A stretch of DNA of 64,000 bases. Source: Ruegeria arenilitoris. GTDB lineage: Bacteria; Pseudomonadota; Alphaproteobacteria; Rhodobacterales; Rhodobacteraceae. Position 1 is the stretch's first letter. Each line of letters starts with the position of its first letter. The position numbers were made by a program, and so were the translations under genes. The stretch is taken from positions 372,001 to 436,000 of the forward strand of contig NZ_WQHP01000002.1 of assembly GCF_013035315.1 (NCBI RefSeq), read 5' to 3'. Below are positions 35,063 to 43,857 of the stretch, piece by piece. The notes below the pieces were generated by a model. The model worked only from the letters and a program-made list of their open reading frames with translations, was not told the DNA's origin and searched no databases.

Positions 35063-36307
35063 TTAGGGGCGCTTCATTTCGCATGATGTGGCCGAGTCCT
35101 TGGACGCCATCTCAACGATCGTTTCGGCATTCATACCGCGACCCGATTTGTCATACTGGAACGCGACGTCCGGCGTCTGGCCCTGAACGGTCACCGTTTG
35201 GATCGCTTGGTGGTCGCTTTCACGCATGAACGTTTTACCGGTGAGAATGCCGTCGTGCTCCATCCCTTCAAGCGCGTATGCAATCGCCTTGATGTCCGTG
35301 GCATTGCCAACTTCGTTGATTGCCGCAGCCAGCATCGGCGCGACATTTGCCATCTGAGGTTGCCCGAGGTCCAGATCCGGGAAGTTTTCGTAGAAAGACT
35401 CGATAAACACCTGCGCGTCCGGCGACGGCGCCGGGTTCACTTGCCCTGCACCAACCAACTTGACGATGCCGTCGCCTTCTTCACCGAAGGCCGCCGTGAT
35501 ACCCGAGGTTGCGCCACAATAAGTGTAGATCGGCTTATCGAAGCCGGCCCCCATAACAGCCTTACCCAGACCAACCATGTCGCCGCCCCAGTTGCCGGTG
35601 ATCACAGCATCAGCGCCCGAGCCAACGATCTTACGAGCATAAGGCGTGAAGTCTTTGACCTTTCCGATCGGGTGCAACTCGTTGCCGACGATTTTGATAT
35701 CAGGGCGTTTTTCTTTCAGGAAACGTTCAGCAGCGGCTGCGACGGCTTTAGCAAAGGAATAATCCTGCCCGATTACGTAGACCTTTTTGATGTCAGGATT
35801 GGCAGCGATATCGTCAGTCAGCGCGTCCATCTTAGTGTCCGAGTTGGCGTCAAACCGGAAGTGCCAGAACTGGCATTTGTCATTCGTCAAAGCCGGATCA
35901 ACGGCCGAGTGGTTGAGGAAGATGACCGGGTCATCCGGGTTACGCCGGTTGTGCTTGGCAATGGCCTCGGTCAATGCGCTGGCCACGCCGGATGACGCAC
36001 CCTGTGCGATGATGCGGATACCCTGATCCATGGCGACCTGCAGCTGGATCAACGACTCTTTGGCACTGATCTTGTTGTCGAAGGGCACCATTTCAAACTC
36101 TGCCTGTCCCTCCAGCAGCGCGCCGGGCTCGTTCACCAGTTCGTTGACCGTGTGGCGATAAATGGCCAACCCCTGCGTGCCGGTCGTCGCGAACGGACCT
36201 GAGAGCGGGTCAATAAATACGATTCGCACCTTTTCTTGTGCCGCTGCCGCCCCTGCGATCAAGCCAGCAGCAAGCGTGGTCGTCATCATAAAGTTCAGTT
36301 TTTTCAT
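35063..36307 (-). CDS. LIV-type periplasmic substrate-binding protein
   Basis: A 414-residue type 1 periplasmic binding protein of the LivK/amide-binding group, with a Sec signal peptide (MKKLNFMMTTTLAAGLIAGAAAAQ) and KVRIVFIDPLSGPFATTGTQGLAIYRHTVNELV at the start of the mature protein. It heads an importer operon whose two permeases are disrupted. It could still bind its ligand or work with another permease. A perfect AGTGA-N4-TCACT site lies 63 nt upstream. The cargo may be an aromatic or amino acid; sequence does not decide. Confidence 0.88.
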   Translation of the reverse strand: MKKLNFMMTTTLAAGLIAGAAAAQEKVRIVFIDPLSGPFATTGTQGLAIYRHTVNELVNEPGALLEGQAEFEMVPFDNKISAKESLIQLQVAMDQGIRIIAQGASSGVASALTEAIAKHNRRNPDDPVIFLNHSAVDPALTNDKCQFWHFRFDANSDTKMDALTDDIAANPDIKKVYVIGQDYSFAKAVAAAAERFLKEKRPDIKIVGNELHPIGKVKDFTPYARKIVGSGADAVITGNWGGDMVGLGKAVMGAGFDKPIYTYCGATSGITAAFGEEGDGIVKLVGAGQVNPAPSPDAQVFIESFYENFPDLDLGQPQMANVAPMLAAAINEVGNATDIKAIAYALEGMEHDGILTGKTFMRESDHQAIQTVTVQGQTPDVAFQYDKSGRGMNAETIVEMASKDSATSCEMKRP

Positions 36308-36370
36308 ATCTTCCTCCCTATTGACACCAGGCGGTGGGTTTCAGCCTGCCAATCGATCTACATCAAGGTG

Positions 36371-36384
36371 AGTGATCGCTCACT
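36371..36384. promoter_or_regulatory. AGTGA-N4-TCACT operator candidate, binding protein
   Basis: AGTGA-TCGC-TCACT is a perfect inverted repeat 63 nt before the binding-protein start on the minus strand. It matches the arms of the site at 29628. The rest of the 380-base gap between 36307 and 36688 is AT-rich and holds no gene. Confidence 0.6.
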
Positions 36385-36644
36385 ATACTCATAGGCGTTT
36401 GTTAGTGTGTCAACGAATTACTTCAAATTCAGAAAACTTCTGCGCGACTGTGAAAACAATCCCGGCAATGCGATGAAAATTTTCCCAAATGACTCAGCCA
36501 TCGGACCAAAAACCAAAATTTATTTAGAAAAATAAAAGGAAAACCCGAAGCTCAGGCACCAGACGTCCGAACCCTCTACTCCGCCAGACCCACATCGAAG
36601 TGCGCTAAAACAAATCGTTGACATTTTTTTTGGTCGCGTAATAC

Positions 36645-36658
36645 CATTAGTGTACTAA
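36645..36658. promoter_or_regulatory. MarR-type operator candidate M1 before the Mo-hydroxylase operon
   Basis: CATTAGTGTACTAA lies at 36645-36658; the repeat arms ATTAG and CTAAC flank TGTA over 36646-36659, about 30 nt before the TTG start at 36688. It belongs to the [AG]TT[AT]G-N4-CTAAC group also found at 51309, 51411 and 54322. Confidence 0.62.
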
Positions 36659-36687
36659 CGAGAAATTTCTCCGTAGGAATAGACACT

Positions 36688-37521
36688 TTGCGGTATCTAA
36701 CGCCCAGCACGCTCGACGATGCATTTAAATTGCTGACCACCCATGATCTGGCGATTGTCGCTGGCGGCACAGATTTTTTCCCATCCAGACAAAGTCATGA
36801 GCTATGCATAGACATTCTGGACATCACCCGTATCGTCGGACTTTCGGGAATCGGATTCACTGAAAACCGCTGGAAGATCGGGGCAGCGACTAGCTGGACC
36901 GATATCGCACGGGCGGATTTGCCCTGTGCCTTTCGAGGCCTGCAAATGGCCGCCCTCGAAGTGGGCAGCCTGCAAATTCAGAACAGCGGCACGATTGCAG
37001 GCAACCTTTGCAACGCGTCACCGGCCGCTGACGGCGTGCCCCCCCTTCTGACGCTCGAAGCCTCAGTCGAACTCGGGTCTGCGCGCGGTTTCCGTGAGGT
37101 TCCACTGTCGGACTTTATCACAGGCGTGCGGCAGACACTGGTCGCAAGCGACGAGATCGTAACCGCAATCTACCTGCCTGCACCACCGGACGGGGCCATC
37201 GGGCATTTCGAAAAGCTGGGCGCGCGCCGGCATCTGGCCATTTCCATAACAATGACAGCGGCCATCATCGATCTCGATGCTCGGGGCCGCATCTCCTGCG
37301 CGCGGATTGCGGCGGGAGCAGCCTCGGCCGTAGCGCAACGCTTGGAAGCTCTGGAAAAAGACCTGATCGGGCAAAACCCGAAAACCGTTGAAGTCTTGCC
37401 CCGTCATTTGGCACCGCTCAGCCCGATTGATGATGTACGCGGCGACGCGGATTTCCGGCTTGAGGCCGTTGCAGAACAATGCCTGCGGGCAATCAAAGAG
37501 GCGGGCCAACGTCATGGATAA
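36688..37521 (+). CDS. Molybdenum hydroxylase FAD-binding subunit
   Basis: A 277-residue FAD subunit of a xanthine-dehydrogenase/CO-dehydrogenase-type enzyme (CoxM-like). Visible motifs are IVAGGTDFFPSR at residues 24-35 and the second FAD contact SLQIQNSGTIAGNLCNASPAADGVPPLLTLEA. It passes electrons from the [2Fe-2S] centres to an acceptor. The TTG start follows GTAGGAATAGACAC. It overlaps the Mo/Fe-S subunit gene by 8 nt. With the next genes it fits hydroxylation of nicotinate or a related N-heterocycle. Confidence 0.88.
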   Translation: MRYLTPSTLDDAFKLLTTHDLAIVAGGTDFFPSRQSHELCIDILDITRIVGLSGIGFTENRWKIGAATSWTDIARADLPCAFRGLQMAALEVGSLQIQNSGTIAGNLCNASPAADGVPPLLTLEASVELGSARGFREVPLSDFITGVRQTLVASDEIVTAIYLPAPPDGAIGHFEKLGARRHLAISITMTAAIIDLDARGRISCARIAAGAASAVAQRLEALEKDLIGQNPKTVEVLPRHLAPLSPIDDVRGDADFRLEAVAEQCLRAIKEAGQRHG

Positions 37522-40264
37522 GCGCGCGGACGAAATCACGACACAGTTCACGTTGAACGGGCATCCAGTCAGCGCTGTTCCACGCACTGGCGAACGCCTA
37601 TCCGAGATGCTGCGCGAAAGGCTGGACACCCGCGACGTCAAGATCGGCTGTAATGCGGGCGATTGCGGTGCCTGTACTGTTTTGCTTGATGGCGCTCCGG
37701 TCTGTGCGTGCCTTGTGCCTGCGCAACAGGCTGCGGGACGGTCCGTGGAAACGGTTGCCGGGCTAACACGTGACGATCAAATCGCCCAAAATCTGGCCGA
37801 CAGCTTTCAGAACCACGGCGCGGCGCAATGTGGGATCTGCACACCCGGCATGATGACCGCTGCGGTCGCGCTACTGCGTGAAACGCCTCAGCCTGACACA
37901 GAGCAGGTTCAGGACGCCCTTGGCGGAGTTTTGTGTCGCTGCACCGGGTATCGCAAGATCATCGACGCTGTCGTTGCTGCTGGAGCGGCCACTCAACCCG
38001 TTGCAACAACTGGCCACGCCGGCGAGGCCATCTGGCGCGTCGACGGGATCGACAAGGTGACTGGGGCGGAACAGTTTGGCGACGACGTGGCCCCTTCGGG
38101 TACTTTGGAAGTTTTTGTCATTCGATCACCCTATCATCGCGCCGGTTTCACCTTTGGCGATCTGGACGCGTGGGCGCAGAGCACAGCAGGTATCGAGGCC
38201 GTCCTGACTGCAAAGGATATTCCCGGCAGGAACATTTTTGGCGTCATTCCGGACTTCGCGGATCAACCGGTGTTTGCAGAAGTCGAGACCCGGTTCCGGG
38301 GTGAGGCAGTTGCCGCAATCGTAGCCTCGCCAGAATTTGTTGCGACCTTTGATCCGTCGAACTTCCCGGTCACTTGGGACGAACGCCCTGCTGCACTGGA
38401 AACTCATGAAGCCCTGAAGCCCCAAGCGGCGCAACTGCACCCTGACCGCGAAAACAACGTAATGTGCGGCGGCTTTGTGACCTGTGGCGCTCCAGAAAGC
38501 GCGTTGTCCAGCGCGGATGTCGTTGTTGAAGGCCACTTCCGCTCAGGGTTTGTCGAACACGGCTATATCGAGCCCGAAGCGGGCTTTGCTGAGATCGTCG
38601 ATGGCCGGGTCGAAGTTCATGCCTGCACGCAGGCCCCCGTGATGGATCTGGACGCGCTTGAGATCATACTTGGAATGTCGCGCGACCAAATCCGCATTGT
38701 GCCAACCGGTGTCGGCGGCGGCTTTGGGTCGAAACTGGATGTGTCCGTTCAGCCTTTTCTGGCGTTGGCCACGCTCAAGACAGGCAAGCCTGTTCGACTG
38801 ACCTATTCACGAACAGAGTCGATGCAATCGACCACCAAACGCCACCCCTCGGACCTGCGGGTTAAGATAGGGGCAAACAAAGACGGCACGATCAGCGGAA
38901 TGACCTTTGACGGGCTGTTCAACACGGGCGCATACGCGAGTTGGGGTCCGACAGTGGCCAATCGAGTGCCGGTTCATGCCTCGGGGCCGTACAGAATTGC
39001 CGATTATCGCGCTGAGGCCAAAGGCATCCATACGCATTGCCCACCGTCCGGCGCATTCCGCGGTTTTGGTGTCCCGCAATCAGCCATCGCTCAGGAAAGC
39101 CTATTCGACGAACTGGCCGACCAACTGGATATCGACCCGCTGGATTTCCGCATCCGAAACGCCTTGGAAAACGGCGTACCTACGGTTTGCGGTCAGGTCT
39201 TTGACCAAGGCGTCGGCATTCGTGCCTGTCTCGAGGCGCTTCGCACTGCATGGGTCGAGGAAAACGAAGCAGCCAACGCCTTCAACGCTCACAGCGATGC
39301 ATTGAAACGCGGCGTCGGGTTGGCGGCAGGTTGGTATGGGTGCGGCAACACTTCTCTGCCCAATCCATCGACCATTAAGTCTGGCATCAAGGCAGACGGG
39401 ACATTGGTGCTGCACCAGGGCGCGATGGATATTGGCCAAGGTGCCAATACGGTCATCACGCAAATTTTCGCCACCGCGCTTGGCATTCCGGTTGGTCAGG
39501 TCGAACGGATCGGGGCCGATACGGATGTAACGCCAGACGCAGGAAAAACCTCGGCCTCGCGGCAAACCTATGTGTCGGGCAGTGCAGCGCGTCTGTCGGG
39601 AGAGGCGCTGCGGGCGCAGATTCTGGCCCGCGTGAATGCCGGACCAGAGGCGGTGATATCGCTGAAAGCCGGTGCATTGGAGGTGAACGATCAGGGTCAG
39701 CCTCATGTTATCGATCTGGCCGCGCTGGAACCCGACGTCGAAGGCTATGTCCTGCGCGCCGAGGAAACCTATGACCCGCCGACAAAACCGCTGGATGAAA
39801 ACGGCCAGGGTATCCCATACTCGCAGTTCGGATATGCCGCGCATCTGGCGGTGGTCGAGGTGGATACAAAGCTCGGCACGGTGAAACCGATCAAATTCGT
39901 GGCCGCCCATGACGTCGGCAAGGCGATTAACCCGATGCTTGTCGAGGGTCAGGTACAGGGTGGCATCGCGCAAGGCCTCGGTATGGCGTTGATGGAGGAG
40001 TACCTGCCCGGCCGCACCGAAAACCTGCATGATTACCTGATCCCAACCATTGGCGACATCCCTCCGATCGAAACCATCATCATCGAGGAAGCGGATGCCC
40101 ACGGCCCTTATGGCGCGAAAGGTCTGGGAGAACATGTGCTGATCCCAACCGCTCCGGCTCTTTTTAACGCAATCAAACGCGCCTGCGGCGTCCGGTTGAC
40201 CCAAGGTCCCGCGACGCCTGCCAAGCTGCGCGCGGCAATCAAGGAACAAACAGATGCCAACTGA
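37514..40264 (+). CDS. Molybdenum hydroxylase, fused [2Fe-2S] and molybdopterin subunits
   Basis: A 916-residue fusion of the small Fe-S subunit and the large Mo subunit. Residues 1-155 hold both [2Fe-2S] clusters: CNAGDCGACTVLLDG and CGICTPGMM with CRCTGYRK. The Mo part starts near WRVDGIDKVTG and includes GVGGGFGSKLD, SGAFRGFGVPQSA, and GAKGLGEHVL near the end, where the catalytic Glu lies. These enzymes add water-derived oxygen to C-H next to ring nitrogen. With the reductase-like and enamidase-like genes nearby, nicotinate 6-hydroxylation is the best guess; other heterocycles are possible. The ATG lies within the FAD subunit stop region. Confidence 0.87.
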   Translation: MDKRADEITTQFTLNGHPVSAVPRTGERLSEMLRERLDTRDVKIGCNAGDCGACTVLLDGAPVCACLVPAQQAAGRSVETVAGLTRDDQIAQNLADSFQNHGAAQCGICTPGMMTAAVALLRETPQPDTEQVQDALGGVLCRCTGYRKIIDAVVAAGAATQPVATTGHAGEAIWRVDGIDKVTGAEQFGDDVAPSGTLEVFVIRSPYHRAGFTFGDLDAWAQSTAGIEAVLTAKDIPGRNIFGVIPDFADQPVFAEVETRFRGEAVAAIVASPEFVATFDPSNFPVTWDERPAALETHEALKPQAAQLHPDRENNVMCGGFVTCGAPESALSSADVVVEGHFRSGFVEHGYIEPEAGFAEIVDGRVEVHACTQAPVMDLDALEIILGMSRDQIRIVPTGVGGGFGSKLDVSVQPFLALATLKTGKPVRLTYSRTESMQSTTKRHPSDLRVKIGANKDGTISGMTFDGLFNTGAYASWGPTVANRVPVHASGPYRIADYRAEAKGIHTHCPPSGAFRGFGVPQSAIAQESLFDELADQLDIDPLDFRIRNALENGVPTVCGQVFDQGVGIRACLEALRTAWVEENEAANAFNAHSDALKRGVGLAAGWYGCGNTSLPNPSTIKSGIKADGTLVLHQGAMDIGQGANTVITQIFATALGIPVGQVERIGADTDVTPDAGKTSASRQTYVSGSAARLSGEALRAQILARVNAGPEAVISLKAGALEVNDQGQPHVIDLAALEPDVEGYVLRAEETYDPPTKPLDENGQGIPYSQFGYAAHLAVVEVDTKLGTVKPIKFVAAHDVGKAINPMLVEGQVQGGIAQGLGMALMEEYLPGRTENLHDYLIPTIGDIPPIETIIIEEADAHGPYGAKGLGEHVLIPTAPALFNAIKRACGVRLTQGPATPAKLRAAIKEQTDAN

Positions 40265-41747
40265 ACGCACAACATCGGAGAAGATCCGCTGCGACGCCTG
40301 CCCGGTGATGTGCTACATCGCGGATGGCAAAGCCGGGGCCTGTGACCGCTATGCCAATCACGGGGGTGATCTGGTACGGCTGGACCCGCTGACCATTATC
40401 GAAAACGCACAAGACGGGCAGCTTGTTCCGTTTATGAAAGATGGCAAAGATCCCGAAGACTGGGACGGTGACATCGTGCAGGGCGCACGCCCATTCGTCA
40501 CCGCGGTCGGCGCGGGGACGACCTATCCAGACTACAAACCCGCGCCGTTCATTGTCAGTCAGGACATCGAAGGCGTGGACATGGTCACCGTCGTGACCGA
40601 GGGGATATTCTCGTATTGCGGCGTCAAGGTGAAGATCGACACAGACCGCCATATCGGCCACGAACGCGATGTGGTCCGCGTGGATGGTGAGCCGGTCGGG
40701 CATGTGATGACATCCGAATACGGCTCGAAAATGTTGTCGCTGGGTGGTGTCGAACACCTGACCGGCGGCACCAAGAAAGAGGGCCGCGTGACTTGTGACG
40801 CCCTCTTGCGCCTGTGCAATCGCGAGGCCGTCGAGATGGTGATCGGCGATGACGGGCACGAGACGACCGTCATCGTACAAGCGGGCAAAGCACCGATTAT
40901 CAACGGGGTCGAGGAAAAGCTGATGCGGGTGGGCTGTGGGTCGGCCACGATCGGTATGTTTGCCAAGCAATGGGTCGACCATGTGGACGACGTAGTCGTT
41001 GTAGACGACCACATCACCGGCGTTCTGTCCGAACACCAGGCGGGCAAGATGCTGGATGTCGAACCTACAGGGATCAAGATCAACGGGCGGCGATCCACGC
41101 CCGGACGTTACTTTCAGGTGGCCGAACCCGGCACCGGTTGGGGCGGTACGAACATCGAAGACCCCCTCAAAATTCTGGGCGATTTCAACCCGAGATTCGC
41201 GCGCGAAGGCCTGAGTTTGCTCATGGTTTCGACCACGGGCGAGCAGTATGGCTATTTCGAACTGGACGCTGACTTAAAACCGCAACCGGCCGCGATACCT
41301 GCAGCGCTCAAGGTGTCGGCCGAACTGATTGCAGAAAACTGCGAACCTTCCGTCTGTTCGGTCCTGTTCATGGGCGGTGCCGGCGGCAGCCTGCGGGCGG
41401 GTGTGACCGAAAACCCGGTTCGGCTGACGAAATCTGTCAAGGACTCGCTGACTTTCGTGTCTTGCGGTGGAGCCGAGGCCTATGTCTGGCCCGGAGGCGG
41501 CATTACCGTGATGGTGGACGTTATGGACATGCCGACGGGCTCTTTCGGATACGTGCCCACCCCGGCGCTGGTCGCCCCCATCGAGTTCACAATGCGCGTC
41601 AGCGATTATGACACCTTGGGTGGGCATATGGATGAGATCAAGCCGGTCTCTGACGTCGTCTCTGACGAGACGCGCAAAGTGGATCAGTTCGAGAACCAGC
41701 CAAACCCCATGGCATCCGCCAATTACCGCTGGGCAAAAGGAGCGTAA
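40254..41747 (+). CDS. 6-Hydroxynicotinate reductase-like iron-sulfur protein
   Basis: A 497-residue protein that I match to the family annotated as 6-hydroxynicotinate reductase, which reduces the pyridone ring to 1,4,5,6-tetrahydro-6-oxonicotinate. The N-terminus has C13, C16, C20 and C30 (CDACPVMCYIADGKAGACDRY), suited to an Fe-S cluster. Later conserved stretches include TEGIFSYCGVKVKIDTDRHIG, VGCGSATIGMFAKQW and FMGGAGGSLRAGV. It overlaps the Mo-subunit gene by 11 nt. A ferredoxin and a ferredoxin reductase encoded at 51439-52584 could supply electrons. The exact ring substrate is not proven by sequence. Confidence 0.7.
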   Translation: MPTERTTSEKIRCDACPVMCYIADGKAGACDRYANHGGDLVRLDPLTIIENAQDGQLVPFMKDGKDPEDWDGDIVQGARPFVTAVGAGTTYPDYKPAPFIVSQDIEGVDMVTVVTEGIFSYCGVKVKIDTDRHIGHERDVVRVDGEPVGHVMTSEYGSKMLSLGGVEHLTGGTKKEGRVTCDALLRLCNREAVEMVIGDDGHETTVIVQAGKAPIINGVEEKLMRVGCGSATIGMFAKQWVDHVDDVVVVDDHITGVLSEHQAGKMLDVEPTGIKINGRRSTPGRYFQVAEPGTGWGGTNIEDPLKILGDFNPRFAREGLSLLMVSTTGEQYGYFELDADLKPQPAAIPAALKVSAELIAENCEPSVCSVLFMGGAGGSLRAGVTENPVRLTKSVKDSLTFVSCGGAEAYVWPGGGITVMVDVMDMPTGSFGYVPTPALVAPIEFTMRVSDYDTLGGHMDEIKPVSDVVSDETRKVDQFENQPNPMASANYRWAKGA

Positions 41748-41753
41748 CGTCCC

Positions 41754-42617
41754 TTGCATCCCACTTCCGCCATATCGCCTTGTGGTCGCAGGCTGCACCT
41801 GCAACACGGCCCCATCGACCTGATCGTCGAGGCGGAAGGCGCGAGAGAGATCGCTTTTGAGGCCGCACTGGCCCGGTTCCAGACCATCCTGCAGGGTTTG
41901 GTCGACGAGCTCCCACTGCTAAAAACACCCATGACGCCAGACAGCCCGCACCCGCAGGGGTCGGTGGCGCTGCGCATGGATGGGGCCGTCCGCCTGCATT
42001 CGGACGTATTCGTAACCCGTATGGCCGCAGTTGCAGGGGCAGTTGCTGACGAAGTTCTGGCGGCAATGGTACAGGCCACGCCGCTGGACCGCGCTTCGGT
42101 CAACAACGGGGGCGATATTGCCTTGCACCTGGGGCCGGGTCAGACCTTCCGCATTGCTATGAGTGGTCTCGACGGGCGTGATCTTGGCCGCATCGTCATT
42201 TCCGCCGCGGACGGGATCGGCGGCATCGCAACTTCGGGTCGAGGCGGGCGCAGCCTGAGCCTTGGTATCGCCGACAGCGTCACTGTATTGGCAAAAACAG
42301 CAGCGATGGCCGATGTTGCCGCAACGCTGATTGCAAACGCGGTTGATCTGCCGGGCCATACCGCAATCCGACGCCGACCTGCCCACGACCTGCGCGATGA
42401 CAGTGATCTGGGCGCGTTGCTTGTACCCGTTTCAATCGGCCCACTCTCGGTCGAGGATACCAATCTGGCCCTGTCACGGGGCCTGAATACCGCCAAACAG
42501 ATGCAAGCGAGAGGGCTAATCACCGCCGCCCATCTGTCGCTTGGTTCTCAATCCTGCCAGACGGGTGCCGCCCGGCTGGTGACCTCTTCTACTCAAAAGG
42601 TTTCTGAATATGCCTGA
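41754..42617 (+). CDS. UPF0280 family protein (ApbE-like)
   Basis: A 287-residue protein of the UPF0280 family, distantly related to ApbE flavin transferases, with the family motif SVNNGGDIALHLGPG and ADSVTVLAKTAAMADVAATLIANAV. The start is a TTG 6 nt after the previous stop, preceded by AAAAGGAGCG. Its role is unknown. Its place between the reductase-like gene and the DUF1185 genes suggests cofactor attachment or a step in ring breakdown, but neither is shown. Confidence 0.75.
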   Translation: MHPTSAISPCGRRLHLQHGPIDLIVEAEGAREIAFEAALARFQTILQGLVDELPLLKTPMTPDSPHPQGSVALRMDGAVRLHSDVFVTRMAAVAGAVADEVLAAMVQATPLDRASVNNGGDIALHLGPGQTFRIAMSGLDGRDLGRIVISAADGIGGIATSGRGGRSLSLGIADSVTVLAKTAAMADVAATLIANAVDLPGHTAIRRRPAHDLRDDSDLGALLVPVSIGPLSVEDTNLALSRGLNTAKQMQARGLITAAHLSLGSQSCQTGAARLVTSSTQKVSEYA

Positions 42618-43191
42618 TGTTCAACTGCGAAAAAAGCTGTTTTCGCTAGAAGAAATTTATCACGAGGGCGGGCCGGTCTCTGATAAGCCCCTACAGCGTG
42701 TCGCAGCGCTTGCAGTGATCGCAAACCCGTTTGCTGGCCGGTACGAACCTGAAATTCAGGGCTTTATGGACGACCTCAAACCGCTGGGGCTGGAACTTGC
42801 GCAGACCCTGATCGACATGCTGGGCGGGCCTGAGAACGTCGAAGGCTATGGTAAGGGCTCTTTGGTCGGCGAAGGCGGCGAGCTTGAGCATGGTGCCCTG
42901 TGGCACGCGCCCGGCGGTTACGCGATGCGGCAGTTGCTGGGCACGGCCAACGCGATTGTGCCGTCGTCCAAGAAGGTCGGCGGCGTAGGAGCGCGGCTGG
43001 ACGTACCGATCACGCATATCAATGCTTCGTACGTGCGCAGCCATTTCGACAGTATGGAAGTTGGTTGCAATGACGCTCCGCGCGCGGGCGAGTTGGCATT
43101 TGCATTGGTCATGACAAGCGGACCGCGGGTGCATTCCCGGTCTGGCGGGCTTGAGGCCTGGGACATCAAAGGAGAGGACGGTCTACGATGA
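42610..43191 (+). CDS. DUF1185 (amino acid synthesis family) protein, first copy
   Basis: A 193-residue member of PF06684 (DUF1185), whose known structures have a chorismate-mutase-like fold and no settled reaction. Conserved stretches shared with the next gene are ALAVIANPFAGRYEPEI, YGKGSLVGEGGELEHGALWHAPGG, PSSKKVGG and ITHINASYVRSHFDSMEV. It overlaps its neighbours by 8 nt and 4 nt. The two copies probably form a hetero-oligomer acting on a ring or ring-opened intermediate; this is inferred from the operon. Confidence 0.78.
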   Translation: MPDVQLRKKLFSLEEIYHEGGPVSDKPLQRVAALAVIANPFAGRYEPEIQGFMDDLKPLGLELAQTLIDMLGGPENVEGYGKGSLVGEGGELEHGALWHAPGGYAMRQLLGTANAIVPSSKKVGGVGARLDVPITHINASYVRSHFDSMEVGCNDAPRAGELAFALVMTSGPRVHSRSGGLEAWDIKGEDGLR

Positions 43192-43769
43192 CAAAAATCC
43201 GCAAAATTGCCGTCAATGTCGAAGAAACACATATCGAAGCGGGCCGGGAAATCTCGCCCGCGACCCGCAAGGCCGTCGCCGTTGCGGTGATCGAGAACCC
43301 ATTTGCCGGGCAATATGTCGAAGACCTGACGCCGTTGATGGACACCGGCGCTGAACTGGGGGCCTTGCTGGGACGCCGCTGTGTCGAGGCTTTGGGGATT
43401 ACGCCTGAACAGGCCGAAAGTTACGGCAAGTCCGCAATGGTCGGCGAAAATGGCGAGCTGGAGCATGCCGCCGCCATCCTGCACCCCAAACTTGGTGCCC
43501 CCTTGCGCAAAGAGGTCGAGAAGGGATCTGCCCTGGTGCCGTCGTCAAAGAAAATGGGAAGCCCCGGTCAGGTTCTGGACGTGCCACTCGGCCACAAGGA
43601 TGCCGCATATGTGCGCAGCCATTTTGATGGGATTGAAGTGCAGTTGAACGACGCCCCCCGCGCGAACGAAATCATGGTTGCTGTTGCGGTCACGGACAGC
43701 GGCAGACCCTTGCCGCGTGTCGGCGGTTTGACCACCAATGAGGCAGAAGGCAAGGACGGGCTGCGCTGA
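43188..43769 (+). CDS. DUF1185 (amino acid synthesis family) protein, second copy
   Basis: A 193-residue DUF1185 protein, a diverged tandem paralogue of the one just upstream, with the matching motifs AVIENPFAGQYVEDL, YGKSAMVGENGELEHAAAILHPKLG, PSSKKMGSPG and LGHKDAAYVRSHFDGIEV. Both end in EGKDGLR or GEDGLR. Overlap of 4 nt with the first copy argues for balanced translation as a pair. The function is unknown. Confidence 0.78.
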   Translation: MTKIRKIAVNVEETHIEAGREISPATRKAVAVAVIENPFAGQYVEDLTPLMDTGAELGALLGRRCVEALGITPEQAESYGKSAMVGENGELEHAAAILHPKLGAPLRKEVEKGSALVPSSKKMGSPGQVLDVPLGHKDAAYVRSHFDGIEVQLNDAPRANEIMVAVAVTDSGRPLPRVGGLTTNEAEGKDGLR

Positions 43770-43857
43770 ATGAGAAAGGTGCGCTCTTTTGGGCTGACAA
43801 TACTTTAAGAAGCCGGGATAACTGGCCGTGAAAAATGATCATCGGGAGGAATTTGAA

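Noticed and set aside
39101..40270. 389-codon open frame antisense to the molybdenum hydroxylase large subunit.
   Set aside because: Shadow of the Mo subunit, which has all expected motifs over this stretch.
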